A stretch of DNA of 64,000 bases. It comes from Angelobacter sp036557225 (GTDB lineage: Bacteria > Acidobacteriota > Terriglobia > Terriglobales > Acidobacteriaceae). The notes beneath the pieces were generated by a model that did not search any database, was not told the DNA's origin, and worked only from the letters and a program-made list of their open reading frames with translations. The stretch is taken from NCBI GenBank assembly GCA_036557225.1, contig DATBHX010000055.1, forward strand, positions 1-64,000, read 5' to 3'. The translations under genes and the position numbers were made by a program. Positions 34,602 through 44,136 of this stretch are shown here, in pieces (within the stretch, counting starts at the first letter, position 1; each line of letters starts with the position of its first letter).

Positions 34602-36701
34602 TCAGTCGCAGGTTGAGCTTGAGGCGCCGGCCAGCGAGTCGCAGAACTTGGGCATGGGCGCGCCCCCTGCGGCTCCCGTAGCTGGAAACGTGATGGTTTG
34701 CTCGCTCAGGATTCCGTTCAGCATGACCGTGCCGTTGGGTACTGTGAGCGACGGATGATCAAACGGCGCGCTCTGGCTGCGTACACGCTCGTCTGTCAGC
34801 GATTTCAGGAAGGCCACAACTGCGGCCTTGTCGTCTGCGCCGAATCCGGCTTTCTTGAGGCCGGGATCAACGTCGGCCGACGGGAAATCTCCGCCGCGAC
34901 TGTAGAAATCGACCAGCGAGCTCAACGTGGCCTGGCCGCCATTGAGGAAGTAAGGAGCGGTCAGTTCTATGTTGCGCAAGCTTGGCGTCTTCACCGCGCC
35001 ATTCACTGATACGGCAGCTCCCAACGGAACTGAAGTCCCTTTAAGCTGCCCCATGGAGGCGAGTTGTGCCGCCGAAAGCGAAGCCAGCCCTGAAGGATCA
35101 GCCGCGCCAATTCCCTGGTCATCATCCACCGGCCGCAGGCCGATGTTATGGAAACCAACGTCATGCCACTTTCCATTAGCCAGCAGCTCCACCACGCCGC
35201 GAGACGAGATGCTCGAGATCGCCGCATCCGTGAACTCAGCGCCGTTGTGGCAGTTGGTGCAGTTGCCTTTACCCTGGAAGCGATTCAGGCCGCGCTGCTC
35301 CAGCGCGTTCAGCGCGCCGCCGTTGCCGTCCATGAACTGATCAAAGCGTGAGTTGTCTGACACCAGCGTGGATTCATACATCTGAATGGCTACGCCCCAG
35401 AACATGGAGAAGTTGTACTCCATCTGCGAATACTCGCTCGTGTTGTTAGGACGTCCGAGGTGCAGGAAGTTGCTGTTGGCGTCGACCACAACGTTGGAAT
35501 TCCACCACTGCGGCTGGAATGCTGCCTGGACCATCGAGACATAGTCGCTGTTCAATCCGGTGAACGGCGCTGCGCTCAGACTGCCCAATACGCTGTCGGT
35601 GGACGAAACCTGCTGCAACACCAGCGGCGTGACAGAGAGCATCTTCTTGCCCATCTTCACAAACGGACGGCCGGTTGCTGACATCTCCACGTTGCTGCCC
35701 GGAGGTCCAACGGCCTGCGACGCCAGCGCTGAATTCGACAGGCGGAACAGAACTTCATGCGTGATGTTCGGGTTGGAAGGATCGCTCTGCAGCAGCGTCG
35801 CATTCGGATCGCCGGTGCCGAAGGGATCGACGCCGTTAAACGTGTTCTGCGCGCGGCCATCCCAGAAGTTACGGTAGTTGAAGACCGCATTGATCACCGG
35901 CGGTGCATTGCGCGGCGTTGAACGGCGCACGTTCATCGGCTCACCCGAAGGATCGGTAATGCCGAAAACCGGGTCGGCCACGGAAGTCTCATCTTCTGGA
36001 CCAAGCCCGATAACTACGTCATTAAAGTTGTTCAGATACACGCCCTGCGATCCGACAATGTTGTTGTTGTCGGAAAGAGTCGCTGAATTGTTCCGGCTGG
36101 GATCGGAAAGCTGATGCAGCGGAAAATCAGCGGTGCTCAGCTGATGATTCGGCCCGAAGCCAGCATGAAAGATCGTGGAGTCCGCAGACGAATTTCCGCT
36201 GCTGTCAACACGGCGTAGACCCGGATCGGTCTGGTTCATGGTGCGACTGTCGGCGCCGGCGTTGAAGTGGCACGTGGCGCACGCGGTAAAGCCGTCGCTG
36301 CCAAACTGCATGTCCCAGAAAAACGCTTTGCCCAGAGCGATTGCGGCTTGCTTGTTGCGAACCACGTTGCTCAGTTCGGCCGCTGTCGGACCAGGAATAG
36401 GCACCCGCTTGAGTGAGCCAAGCTTGCGACCAGCGGCTCCACCTTCATTCTCAACCTGGCCTCCGCCTTGATTGCCGCCACCATTGTTGCCACCACCATT
36501 GTTCCCGCCGCCTCCGCCGTTTTTACCGGAGCTCGAACTTGAATTGCCGCCGTTGCCGTGCCCGGAGCCGCTGTTGTCATTCCCGCCTCCGTTGCCGCCG
36601 TTGCCACCGCTACCGCCTGAACCTCCGGAAGCGCCGGCGATCGTTGCAGCGCAGAATACAAGTGCCAGCACCAGCCGGCTCAACTTACTGCCCATCCTCA
36701 T
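34602..36701 (-). CDS. Di-haem cytochrome c peroxidase/MauG-family protein
   Basis: This is a 699-residue exported protein; ATG 36701 is preceded by AGGAGGAAG. The signal peptide (~1-25) is followed by a 60-residue Gly/Asn/Ser-rich low-complexity linker. Two haem c motifs are visible: CATCH (141-145) and CTNCH (about 481-485), the layout of bacterial cytochrome c peroxidase/MauG. A Gly-Lys/Phe-Trp-D motif (ALGKAFFWDMQFGSDGFTACATCH) and a GTSVPLGAAVSVNGAVKTPSLRN segment before the C-terminal helices are typical of the family. At ~700 residues it is about twice the usual length because of the linker and inserts between haems. It probably acts in the periplasm; the electron donor is unknown. Confidence 0.85.
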   Translation of the reverse strand: MRMGSKLSRLVLALVFCAATIAGASGGSGGSGGNGGNGGGNDNSGSGHGNGGNSSSSSGKNGGGGGNNGGGNNGGGNQGGGQVENEGGAAGRKLGSLKRVPIPGPTAAELSNVVRNKQAAIALGKAFFWDMQFGSDGFTACATCHFNAGADSRTMNQTDPGLRRVDSSGNSSADSTIFHAGFGPNHQLSTADFPLHQLSDPSRNNSATLSDNNNIVGSQGVYLNNFNDVVIGLGPEDETSVADPVFGITDPSGEPMNVRRSTPRNAPPVINAVFNYRNFWDGRAQNTFNGVDPFGTGDPNATLLQSDPSNPNITHEVLFRLSNSALASQAVGPPGSNVEMSATGRPFVKMGKKMLSVTPLVLQQVSSTDSVLGSLSAAPFTGLNSDYVSMVQAAFQPQWWNSNVVVDANSNFLHLGRPNNTSEYSQMEYNFSMFWGVAIQMYESTLVSDNSRFDQFMDGNGGALNALEQRGLNRFQGKGNCTNCHNGAEFTDAAISSISSRGVVELLANGKWHDVGFHNIGLRPVDDDQGIGAADPSGLASLSAAQLASMGQLKGTSVPLGAAVSVNGAVKTPSLRNIELTAPYFLNGGQATLSSLVDFYSRGGDFPSADVDPGLKKAGFGADDKAAVVAFLKSLTDERVRSQSAPFDHPSLTVPNGTVMLNGILSEQTITFPATGAAGGAPMPKFCDSLAGASSSTCD

Positions 36702-37178
36702 ATACTTCCTCCTGAAATTTCGAAAGGCCGGCCGAAAAACCTGCTAATCGTTTTCTGGCTGCCAAGAAGACCGTTCATCACGCAGCTGTGAGCAATGAAC
36801 TTCGCCCTGTGTAATGCATTCCTTCTGCCAGCATTGATCCGCGAACCACGCCTGCGCAGCCAATGGGCACATCTGGATAAAGCTTTTATTTTCTATCGTT
36901 TACTTTGATTCACCTTAGAAGATGAGACGCCACCCTGGAGCGTGTTTTTCCGGCGAATGGAAGTGGCCTTCCAGAGATTGAGTGGAAGTCGATTTCCATT
37001 CGCATCACCGATCGGCTGGCACATAGGCAGGTGAATTTCTGGTGCATATCTCAAGTGATATGGCCAACAAAAAATCAAGACTGGCCGGGGCGATTTTTCG
37101 CTCTCCGGCCAGTCCTCTACAGCGCGCGGCCATCGTTGTAGATCGAACTCAAAACTCTTTCCTGGTTGTCGGGAAAAT
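36702..37178. other. Promoter region of the peroxidase gene
   Basis: No gene is supported in this 480-bp stretch. A palindrome (GGCCGGCC, about 36727-36734) lies just upstream of the ribosome site of the peroxidase. The remainder shows no strong structure until the hairpin at 37179. Confidence 0.4.
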
Positions 37179-37300
37179 GAAGTTGGGTAATTTAGCGGGA
37201 TAAATTACCCAACTTCCAGCGTCCTGCAAGGTTGCAAGCAGTCTCTCAGAGCCCTGTCCGTCGAGCAGGGAGACAGCCATGCTTGCAGGAAGTCAAAACT
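37179..37300 (-). ncRNA. Structured intergenic element, copy 5 (minus strand)
   Basis: A perfect 16-bp stem (37179-37194 with 37201-37216; GAAGTTGGGTAATTTA) with a 6-nt loop. Read on the minus strand it is preceded by CTTCCTGCAAG, TGGCTGTCTCCCTG and CGACGGACAGGG, as in copy 1, and followed by attttccc. It ends ~255 nt past the stop of the 37470-40157 paralog, mirroring copy 1 after paralog 2. Confidence 0.5.
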
Positions 37301-37435
37301 TGGTTTTTTCTGGGAGCCGGTGCGTATCTTCTTGCCTGCAACGGAAGCCAACGTTTATCTGTATCTCCAGTTTTCCGTTGCTGGTGCGTTCCCTGGTACG
37401 CATCAGCATTGAACAGAGGGCGCTTGGTGAAGACC

Positions 37436-37458
37436 GCCGGCGTCTTTGCGACGCCGGC
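37436..37458 (-). terminator. Terminator-like hairpin after paralog 4
   Basis: GCCGGCGTC (37436-37444) pairs with GACGCCGGC (37450-37458), 11 nt past the stop codon of the minus-strand gene. No T-run follows on that strand, so it may act as a 3' protecting hairpin instead. Confidence 0.5.
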
Positions 37459-37469
37459 AGCCCCTTGGG

Positions 37470-40157
37470 TTATTTTGGCTGGATTGTTACTGTGAACGAG
37501 TTGTTTCCGGTATTGGTGTCAGTCCCCGTAAACGTACCCGATCCCGTAGTTGAGAACGTACCCGCGTTGAGCGGAACGAAGTCGACATTCACCAACATCG
37601 TCTGGCCACCAGGCAGGCTGGCCAAAGTGCAGGTGAGAGTGCCACCGACCGCGTTCGCAGGAATTCCGCTGCATGTTCCCTGGCTGGCCGATGCATCCAC
37701 AAACTGGAAGTTCGGCGGCAGATTCATGGTGAAGACCACGTTTGAGACTGCCGTATTTCCAGTATTGTTTTTGATCTGCCAGGTGAACGTGTCACCGGTT
37801 CCCGTGTTGGGTCCGCCGTTGCGCGCTGAGCCTTTTACTTCAATATCAGCGCTTACGCCGGCAGGTGTTCCGCCGCCACCGCCGCCCACGGTGGGCGTAG
37901 TAACGTTCGTGGTGGAGCTGGCTACATTGTTGCCGCCAACAGTCTCGTTAACGAAATTGCCAGAAGCATCTCGCAACTGTACTGAAGCGGTGTTGGTGAT
38001 CGATGTACTTCCGGCCAGGAGAGTGATCGTCACTTTGGCGCTTGATCCAGCCGTGAGCGCGCCCAGCGTGCAGCTAAAGACTGCTCCACTATGCGTGCAC
38101 ACGCCCTGGGAAGTGGTCGACGACTGGAAAGTCGCCGGCAACGTATCTGTCAAAGTCACCAGAGCAGCGTCTCCAGGACCATTGTTGGTGATGGTCATGT
38201 TGAAGGTCACCAGAGCTCCGGCGTTAACGCTGGCCGGCGACGTCATGGCGATGGCCAAATCAGCTCCTATCGGCGCGATCGGAATAATCTGGTTCGATGG
38301 CGCTGATTCAGCACTGTTGCCGGTTGAGTTAGTGGCATGCACGGTAAACGAGTACGTGGTTCCGTTGGTCAAACCGGTAAAGTTCACGCCGGTTTGCGTT
38401 GCCGGAACGGTCGTCGTAAGGGCGCCCGGGTTGGAAGTAACGGTGTAGCTGATGATCGGAGAGCCACCGTTGCTTGCCGGAGGCGTCCAGGCGAGTTGCG
38501 ACGCAGCGTTAAAGCCGGTCGATGCAACCAGGCCTGTCGGCGCTCCCGGTACCGTCAACGCTTGCGGCGTTACCACTGCGCTCGACACAGAGAATGGACT
38601 GCAACCGCTGGCATTGCATGCCTGCACCACAAATTCCACCGCGACACCATTGGTCAAACCAGTGATTGTTGCTGTGTTCGGAGCAATTCCGTTCGCGCCC
38701 GGATTCACTGTGAAATCCGGAACGGTTGACGCAGTGCCGTTCGCCAGCAGAGTGCGGACAACAAAGCTGCTTACCGCCTGTCCGTTGGGAACGGGGATCC
38801 AGTTGATGGTTGCCGCGTTGGCGGTTGCCGAGGCGGAAACATTCACAGGAGTCGCCGGCGGCCCTGCAGCCGGAGGCTCCGGTTTTACCTGCCAGATGGC
38901 CCCCGCACCGTTGAGACTGCCTTGTGTACAGTCTGAACCAACGTAGATGGTTTCGTTCGCCAGATCGCTGGTATCAATGGTAACGCCGGTGATGAAGCAG
39001 AAGGTGCCGCCAAACTGCGGCGTAACCGTCAGATTGTTTGCGTCCGTGGCATTGCTCACTCTTACCGTGCTGCCCAGCGACGACGCGAACAAGTTGTTGC
39101 CTTGATAGGTAGTGTTCGGACCGTTGTAGGTAAAGTCGCTGACAATACCTGCCTGTGGACCGGGAGCAAACGCGCCCAGGATTTCTGTTCCCGCGCCTGC
39201 TACAGGTCCGCAACGGTTCATGCCATTGGCCGGAGTCAGACACTGGTCAGCATTGTCTTTGAACCAGGGACTGATGTTGTCCGCGCCAAACAGCGTGTGA
39301 CCGATCCAGGCCAGACCAAACGTATGGCCGGCAGCGCCGCCGGCGCCAAGTCTGGCGTCAGAAGCGAAGATAGGCACGTCGATGCTGGCGCAATCATTGG
39401 GATTGCCGGGATCAAACGTTGACGGGTGAGGAATACGCGCGATGGTCCCGTTACGCGCCCATCCGACGTACAGATTTCCGTCTGGCCCCAAAGCAATGGC
39501 AAACATTGTCACTGGTGTTGCGCCATTGCGAGGATCCGTCACCACCGGGCAGCCACCTGCAGCGTTCCTTGTCCCCTGCGCTCCCATCAGCGGCTCAACG
39601 TGGATGGGATCCAGTGATCCCTGTCCATTGTCCCCGCTGGGAATGTAATGCATGCGGATCACGCCGTTGGCAGTCCGAGGCAGGTCCGACGCATAGAGCG
39701 TATTCGTGGAAGCATCAAACGTAAGCTGCGAAGGCACAAAGCCGCCGGCCTGAATGAAGCCGATGCAGGTACGTTCAATGTTGTTGTGAAAGCCGATGCC
39801 TGGCGTGCTTGAAACCGTGGGATCATCCACTTCAGGATCGACGCGGCACAGGCCGTTGCTGGAATCACCGTACCACATATGCCGGACAGGCTTGCCGGTG
39901 AACGTGCTGATTGCTGTCCCCTGCAAAATCACCCCGGAAGTCGGGGAAGTGACCGAGGACAAACCAAACGTTGACCAGTCCTGCGTTCCGGCCCACAAAG
40001 TGGTGGTTGTTGGTGTGTTCAATACTGTGACGTTTTGCGCCTGGCCGGTCGACGCAAACACAATCAGCAGAGCCAGACAAAGCAGCAAAAACTGCACTCG
40101 CAAGGGCAGTTCGCGGCTGGCCAGCGCCTGGTATTTTCTGTAGTAGTTACTTCTCAT
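37470..40157 (-). CDS. Secreted propeller-FN3-DUF11 protein, paralog 4
   Basis: This is an 895-residue protein from ATG 40157, after GGAAGAG and with a signal peptide (MRSNYYRKYQALASRELPLR...STGQAQ); a longer frame from 40379 adds 74 improbable residues. The domain order matches paralog 2: propeller-like (LWAGTQDWSTFGLSSVTSP, VRHMWYGDSSNGLCRVDPEV, LAWIGHTLFGADNISPWFK), two FN3 domains, two DUF11 repeats (ADLAIAMTSPASVNAGALV; ADIEVKGSARNGGPNTGT), and end VTIQPK. The high similarity to paralog 2 despite inverted orientation and 17 kb distance points to duplication. No catalytic motif was found. Confidence 0.75.
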   Translation of the reverse strand: MRSNYYRKYQALASRELPLRVQFLLLCLALLIVFASTGQAQNVTVLNTPTTTTLWAGTQDWSTFGLSSVTSPTSGVILQGTAISTFTGKPVRHMWYGDSSNGLCRVDPEVDDPTVSSTPGIGFHNNIERTCIGFIQAGGFVPSQLTFDASTNTLYASDLPRTANGVIRMHYIPSGDNGQGSLDPIHVEPLMGAQGTRNAAGGCPVVTDPRNGATPVTMFAIALGPDGNLYVGWARNGTIARIPHPSTFDPGNPNDCASIDVPIFASDARLGAGGAAGHTFGLAWIGHTLFGADNISPWFKDNADQCLTPANGMNRCGPVAGAGTEILGAFAPGPQAGIVSDFTYNGPNTTYQGNNLFASSLGSTVRVSNATDANNLTVTPQFGGTFCFITGVTIDTSDLANETIYVGSDCTQGSLNGAGAIWQVKPEPPAAGPPATPVNVSASATANAATINWIPVPNGQAVSSFVVRTLLANGTASTVPDFTVNPGANGIAPNTATITGLTNGVAVEFVVQACNASGCSPFSVSSAVVTPQALTVPGAPTGLVASTGFNAASQLAWTPPASNGGSPIISYTVTSNPGALTTTVPATQTGVNFTGLTNGTTYSFTVHATNSTGNSAESAPSNQIIPIAPIGADLAIAMTSPASVNAGALVTFNMTITNNGPGDAALVTLTDTLPATFQSSTTSQGVCTHSGAVFSCTLGALTAGSSAKVTITLLAGSTSITNTASVQLRDASGNFVNETVGGNNVASSTTNVTTPTVGGGGGGTPAGVSADIEVKGSARNGGPNTGTGDTFTWQIKNNTGNTAVSNVVFTMNLPPNFQFVDASASQGTCSGIPANAVGGTLTCTLASLPGGQTMLVNVDFVPLNAGTFSTTGSGTFTGTDTNTGNNSFTVTIQPK

Positions 40158-40225
40158 CCAAGACTCTTCCTTCTGTCCGGTCAGCGCGCATCCTGAGCTT
40201 GCCGGACCTGAATACTCCCTGGAAA

Positions 40226-40259
40226 GGCGGGCAGCGTCTTCCGAAAACGCTGCACCGCC
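40226..40259 (-). other. Leader hairpin of paralog 4
   Basis: GGCGGGCAGCGT (40226-40237) pairs with ACGCTGCACCGCC (40247-40259) with one bulged base. It lies 70-100 nt upstream of the ATG at 40157, inside the presumed 5' leader, and might affect translation or message stability. Confidence 0.4.
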
Positions 40260-40590
40260 CGGACCCATGAGAGGTGTACTTCTGTAAAACTGCTCCCACA
40301 CCCAGCGGAGCATAGGAGCGCTGAGTACCGGAGCGGCCCGCCGCTCGACGAAAGCGTGAGCCGCTAAAAGCAAATGCATCTGCGCTGCCAGGAAAAACGA
40401 TGGTGTGAACTCTCTTGCAGGAGCTCAGGCCAGGCTCAATCAACTAGTTGTTTTTCTATGATTTACAGGCAATTCACGATAGAAAATTCGCCTTGCGCGC
40501 CGCCTTTTGCGCGTACAGTTTCACAATCGAATGGAACTCGTTTTCCACGAGTCGAATGGAACCGCATTTCCAGAAGCTGTTCGTTCACAT

Positions 40591-40616
40591 AAAAAAGGCG
40601 CCGGTTACCCGACGCC
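40591..40616 (-). terminator. Intrinsic terminator of the EF-hand-like gene
   Basis: On the minus strand GGCGTCGG (40616-40609) pairs with CCGGCGCC (40604-40597), with a 4-nt loop and six T (40596-40591). It lies 20 nt beyond the stop of the 40637-41875 gene. Confidence 0.85.
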
Positions 40617-40636
40617 ATTCCTGCAAATCGCTTGCT

Positions 40637-41875
40637 CTACTGGAAATCTCTTGCCGGATCACGCATGGCCTGTAAGAACGCATCCCAGGCCCAACGACCA
40701 GTGGCGCCCTTGCCACTGTTGTCGGAAACGATTTTGGCTCTGAATCGGAATGCGTTGCCGTTCTTGTCTGTGCGCCGGGCTTCCTTGTAGTTCAAATCGA
40801 TCGCAGAGATATGCCAATCTGGCAGGTGTTTCAATTCTTCAGGTTGTGAGATCCCATCATGGTTGTAGTCCACCCAAATGAGGAGTTTGGAGAAGATGGC
40901 ATCGGCTGCACTGATCATTCCATCGCCGTTTCCGCCGTTCTCAGGCTTGTCGAATTCCGCAAGTGCTGCAAACCCGTTGGGTGTATCTGACTTTGGTTGC
41001 GGGCTAAAGTTACCGAACAGCTCTGTGCCATCATCGATTGTTCCGTTTCCATTGCGATCGAGTGCAAGAAATCCTTCAGCGCCCTCCCCTGGCCAGGTCC
41101 AGGCGAGAACCGACTTTATTCCCGTGCCTTTCATATCGAAGTGAACACCGAACATTACGGGTGTCAGGGTTATCCCTTCACCAGTAACGTCAATAATGAT
41201 TGGGCTGCAGACAGGAGTATCGCCACCGCCACCGCCAGTACCTCCGCCTCCAGTCGTTGTTATTCCATCCAGACAAGGATCTATGGGCGGTATGATCTTC
41301 GAACCCTTGTTCTGGGGATCGGTTACCGCGGGGCAATCGGCAGGAATACTAATTGTCGAACTTTTCCATATTACAAGTTCTCCTGGCACTGGTTTAATGT
41401 TCAAGACACCGGAGTTGATGCTTACGTCCATCGTGCAAGAAACACCATCTAATGTTCCACAGTTAACTGCTCCACCTGCGAATTGAGCGGTACAGCTTAT
41501 TCCGCCGCCAAAAGCGGCTCCGGCACCATCGCTCCAGGATCCAGCAACGTGATGCGTACCTCTGAATTGAGGATCAAGATCTCCCGTCTCAGTCGTGAAT
41601 ATGCCGGATGGATTTCCGGCGACAGCTGGTGAGGTAACTGAACATGTCGTGTCACAACTTGGTAGTCCGGCCGTGTTATGGAGATAAAAGCATGATGCGG
41701 CCGGCGTAGTTTGAGCACTGTGAATTCCGCCAGGTACGTGCTCAGCACTATCTTTAGTAGTGACAAGGCCCATCGTGATGACCGATGATTTCTGTGAGCA
41801 GTTGGTGAAAGTCTGTGACCAAGCTGAGCAGGAAATTGCAAACAGCCCTGCCAAAACAATACTTCGAATCCTCAT
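40637..41875 (-). CDS. Secreted protein with EF-hand-like/VCBS calcium region
   Basis: This is a 412-residue exported protein (signal MRIRSIVLAGLFAISCSAWSQ). Residues 20-215 are Cys-rich and Ser/Thr-rich. A Gly-rich linker (GGGGTGGGGGD, ~210) leads to a domain beginning SPIIIDVTGEGITLT...VHFDMKGTGIKSVLAWTWPG, FLALDRNGNGTIDDGTELFG. Asp-rich loops (DRNGNGTIDDG; DYNHDGISQPEE) look like EF-hand/dockerin calcium loops. This C-terminal layout is known to me from RTX/hemolysin-associated and acidobacterial exported proteins of unknown function. The signal and terminator support a real gene. It lies upstream of paralog 4 in the minus-strand order. Confidence 0.6.
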   Translation of the reverse strand: MRIRSIVLAGLFAISCSAWSQTFTNCSQKSSVITMGLVTTKDSAEHVPGGIHSAQTTPAASCFYLHNTAGLPSCDTTCSVTSPAVAGNPSGIFTTETGDLDPQFRGTHHVAGSWSDGAGAAFGGGISCTAQFAGGAVNCGTLDGVSCTMDVSINSGVLNIKPVPGELVIWKSSTISIPADCPAVTDPQNKGSKIIPPIDPCLDGITTTGGGGTGGGGGDTPVCSPIIIDVTGEGITLTPVMFGVHFDMKGTGIKSVLAWTWPGEGAEGFLALDRNGNGTIDDGTELFGNFSPQPKSDTPNGFAALAEFDKPENGGNGDGMISAADAIFSKLLIWVDYNHDGISQPEELKHLPDWHISAIDLNYKEARRTDKNGNAFRFRAKIVSDNSGKGATGRWAWDAFLQAMRDPARDFQ

Positions 41876-42129
41876 ACCTATCCTTTCAAGGTGAAGCGAG
41901 GCTAGTCCTAGCGGCGCCGAAATCGCCGCCCAGCAAGGGGGTTGGATGATTATGCAGGGAACTCTTGTTGGTCAAAACAGGTTCCAGCTATTTGTCGTAT
42001 TTTCGTAAAGTGACGAATCTCTAATCTGAGACGCACTTATGGCGAGGCATTTCTAAGTATCTCTTAACGAAAATGTGCCAAGGTAACAAGGAAGGTTATC
42101 GATACACAAAGGCAATTCCATTAACAAAC

Positions 42130-43593
42130 CTACCCATGCGCATTCCTCAGCCCCGGCCCACTTACGCCTGGAGGAAAAATGCGATACTGCTTCATCTTGT
42201 AGAGGAGCGCTTTGTAGCTGATCTGCAGCTGGCGAGCAGCTATCTTACAGTTCCACTTGGTTGAGATCAGTACCCGCTCAATGATCCTGGGCTCTGCTCT
42301 CTCTTTCAGGTTCTGCACCATCGACTTCAATCCCGCGCCGCCGTGCATCAAGGCTTCATCTTCCAGGTTCGGCGCGACCTCCGCGCTCACATTTTTTTCT
42401 TCCAGCTCAGAGATGGCCAGAGCTTCGTCCTGCAGGACCATGTATCGCTTCACAAAATTGCCCAGTTCACGCAGATTGCCGGGCCAGTTATAGCGGAGAC
42501 AGGCCCGCACCAGCGCATTCGAACACTCGGCCGCCGGGCAATCATACTTGTCGGAAAACTGCTGCATAAAATGCTTCAGTAGTAGGGGAATCTCCTCACG
42601 CCGTTCGCGCAGCGGAGGAATATTGATGGTGAAAGCATTCAGCCGATAGTAGAGATCTTCACGGAAAGCCTTGGTGTTCATGGCTTCATGAACATTAATG
42701 TTGGTGGCGGCCAGCACGCGGAAATTCGAGGTCACTGTGGTGCGTCCGCCCAGCCGCGTGAATTTTCCGTCTTGCAAAACGTGCAACAACTTGGCTTGCA
42801 ATGCCGGGCTCATCTCGCCGATCTCATCCAGAAAAATGGTTCCTTTGTCGCACAGCTCCAGCATGCCGGGTTTGGAGCGATTGGCTCCGGTGAACGCTCC
42901 GGCCTCATAGCCGAAAAGTTCGCTTTCGAGAAGATCGTGCGGGAGCGCGGCGCAATTCACCTTCATCAGCGGCTTGCCCGCGCGTCGCGAGAGCTTATGC
43001 ACCAGACGCGCCAGAACTTCTTTTCCCGCGCCGCTCTCTCCCAGCAGGAGGACGGGGATGTCCACCTTGGCAACCTGTTCTATCTGGGTACGGATCTTCT
43101 GCATCGCCGGGCTCGCAGCCAGAAAGAAAACATCGTTTTCGACGGCCTCAATGTGTTCGCGTGGGCCGCTCAGCCGCGAAGGATCGCCAGCTTCGGTCTT
43201 TCTCGTCTCAAGCAGACGCTGCAGGGCCGCAATGAGCCCGCGCTCATCAAGCGGCTTGCCAATATAGTCGAGCGCACCCAGCCTTATGGCCTGGACTACG
43301 GCACTTACATCGCGGATCTCCGCAAACACTACGATCTTCTGCTCCGGACGAAGCCGGCGGCAGACCTGGATCGTCTTTATCGCCTCTTCATGCTCGGCGA
43401 CCTCCAAAAGGATCAGCCCGGGCGGCGTCTCTCCGTTTTCCAACCGCTGCATGGCATCGCCGCAGCTGGACGATGTTTCCACTGGAAAATTCGCACGTTC
43501 CAGCGATTGCTGGGTACACGCAAGCCCTCGGGGATCGTCATTGATAACCAGAATGCTTTCTTTGCCGGAAGAGAACGGGGAGTGCTTCATCAA
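42130..43593 (-). CDS. Sigma-54-dependent regulator with degenerate receiver domain
   Basis: This 487-residue protein has three domains. (1) A receiver-like domain (~10-130): the acidic pair is present (INDDP) and the conserved Lys (YIGKPL), but the phospho-acceptor position reads LILLE instead of LLLD, i.e. Glu replaces Asp, and the Thr/Ser switch is Ala (VFAE). (2) An AAA+ sigma-54 domain (~150-385) with Walker A GESGAGKE, GAFTGA and Walker B GTIFLDEIGEM. (3) A Fis-type HTH (~430-475; IIERVLISTKWNCKIAARQLQISYKALLYKMKQ). The GAFTGA loop is intact, so it should activate sigma-54. The Glu may mimic phosphorylation, giving constitutive activity, or the domain may sense something else. No kinase is adjacent. 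Confidence 0.85.
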   Translation of the reverse strand: MMKHSPFSSGKESILVINDDPRGLACTQQSLERANFPVETSSSCGDAMQRLENGETPPGLILLEVAEHEEAIKTIQVCRRLRPEQKIVVFAEIRDVSAVVQAIRLGALDYIGKPLDERGLIAALQRLLETRKTEAGDPSRLSGPREHIEAVENDVFFLAASPAMQKIRTQIEQVAKVDIPVLLLGESGAGKEVLARLVHKLSRRAGKPLMKVNCAALPHDLLESELFGYEAGAFTGANRSKPGMLELCDKGTIFLDEIGEMSPALQAKLLHVLQDGKFTRLGGRTTVTSNFRVLAATNINVHEAMNTKAFREDLYYRLNAFTINIPPLRERREEIPLLLKHFMQQFSDKYDCPAAECSNALVRACLRYNWPGNLRELGNFVKRYMVLQDEALAISELEEKNVSAEVAPNLEDEALMHGGAGLKSMVQNLKERAEPRIIERVLISTKWNCKIAARQLQISYKALLYKMKQYRIFPPGVSGPGLRNAHG

Positions 43594-44136
43594 TTCTGCT
43601 GACCTCGCGACGGTGCGCTCGTATCTCGCAAATTGGCTTTCCTGTGGATGCTAAGAAGCTCGTCTTGCGGTGCCTAGTGCAAGATCAGAGACCCTCAGGC
43701 GCTGCCCAATTTGCAGAGTAAATTTTTGTGTTCAATCAGGCCGAATGTGGCCTTAACCCTGGGCAAGAATTGCATTGACCGCCTAGTTGCGCGAGGTGTG
43801 CCCTGACATGGGCTATACAAACTTGGGCAGTCAACTTTTTAGACCTGAGCTTCGTTTATTTTTTCTTATAGTCAGCTCTGGCCCAGCACAGATACTTGCC
43901 TCTTTCCGGGTCAGAGGTACTGTACGCTCGCTTGCGCAATTCTGTAAATATTTTTCATCTTCAGCCGGCTTTCCCAGGCCTTCGAGACTCTTCTATCTAT
44001 AGGAAAAATATAAGCTTAAACGATTACCTGGGGTAATAGATGCCGTGAGCGAGGGCTTCCATCCGGTTAAGATTTCTAACAAAAAATGTCGTTTTTGCTC
44101 ATGACGGCTCGAGAGATTCTGCTCTCGATTCTGTGT
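43594..44136. other. Intergenic region upstream of the sigma-54 regulator
   Basis: No gene is supported. I see a TCGAGAG/CTCTCGA hairpin at 44109-44128 just past the TPR gene stop and otherwise AT-rich DNA. It likely holds the promoter of the regulator; I could not find a -24/-12 site. Confidence 0.4.

Noticed and set aside
43594..44136. A -24/-12 sigma-54 promoter upstream of the sigma-54 regulator
   Set aside because: GG and GC dinucleotides with the needed spacing of ten bases were not found; nearest candidates are off by two or more.
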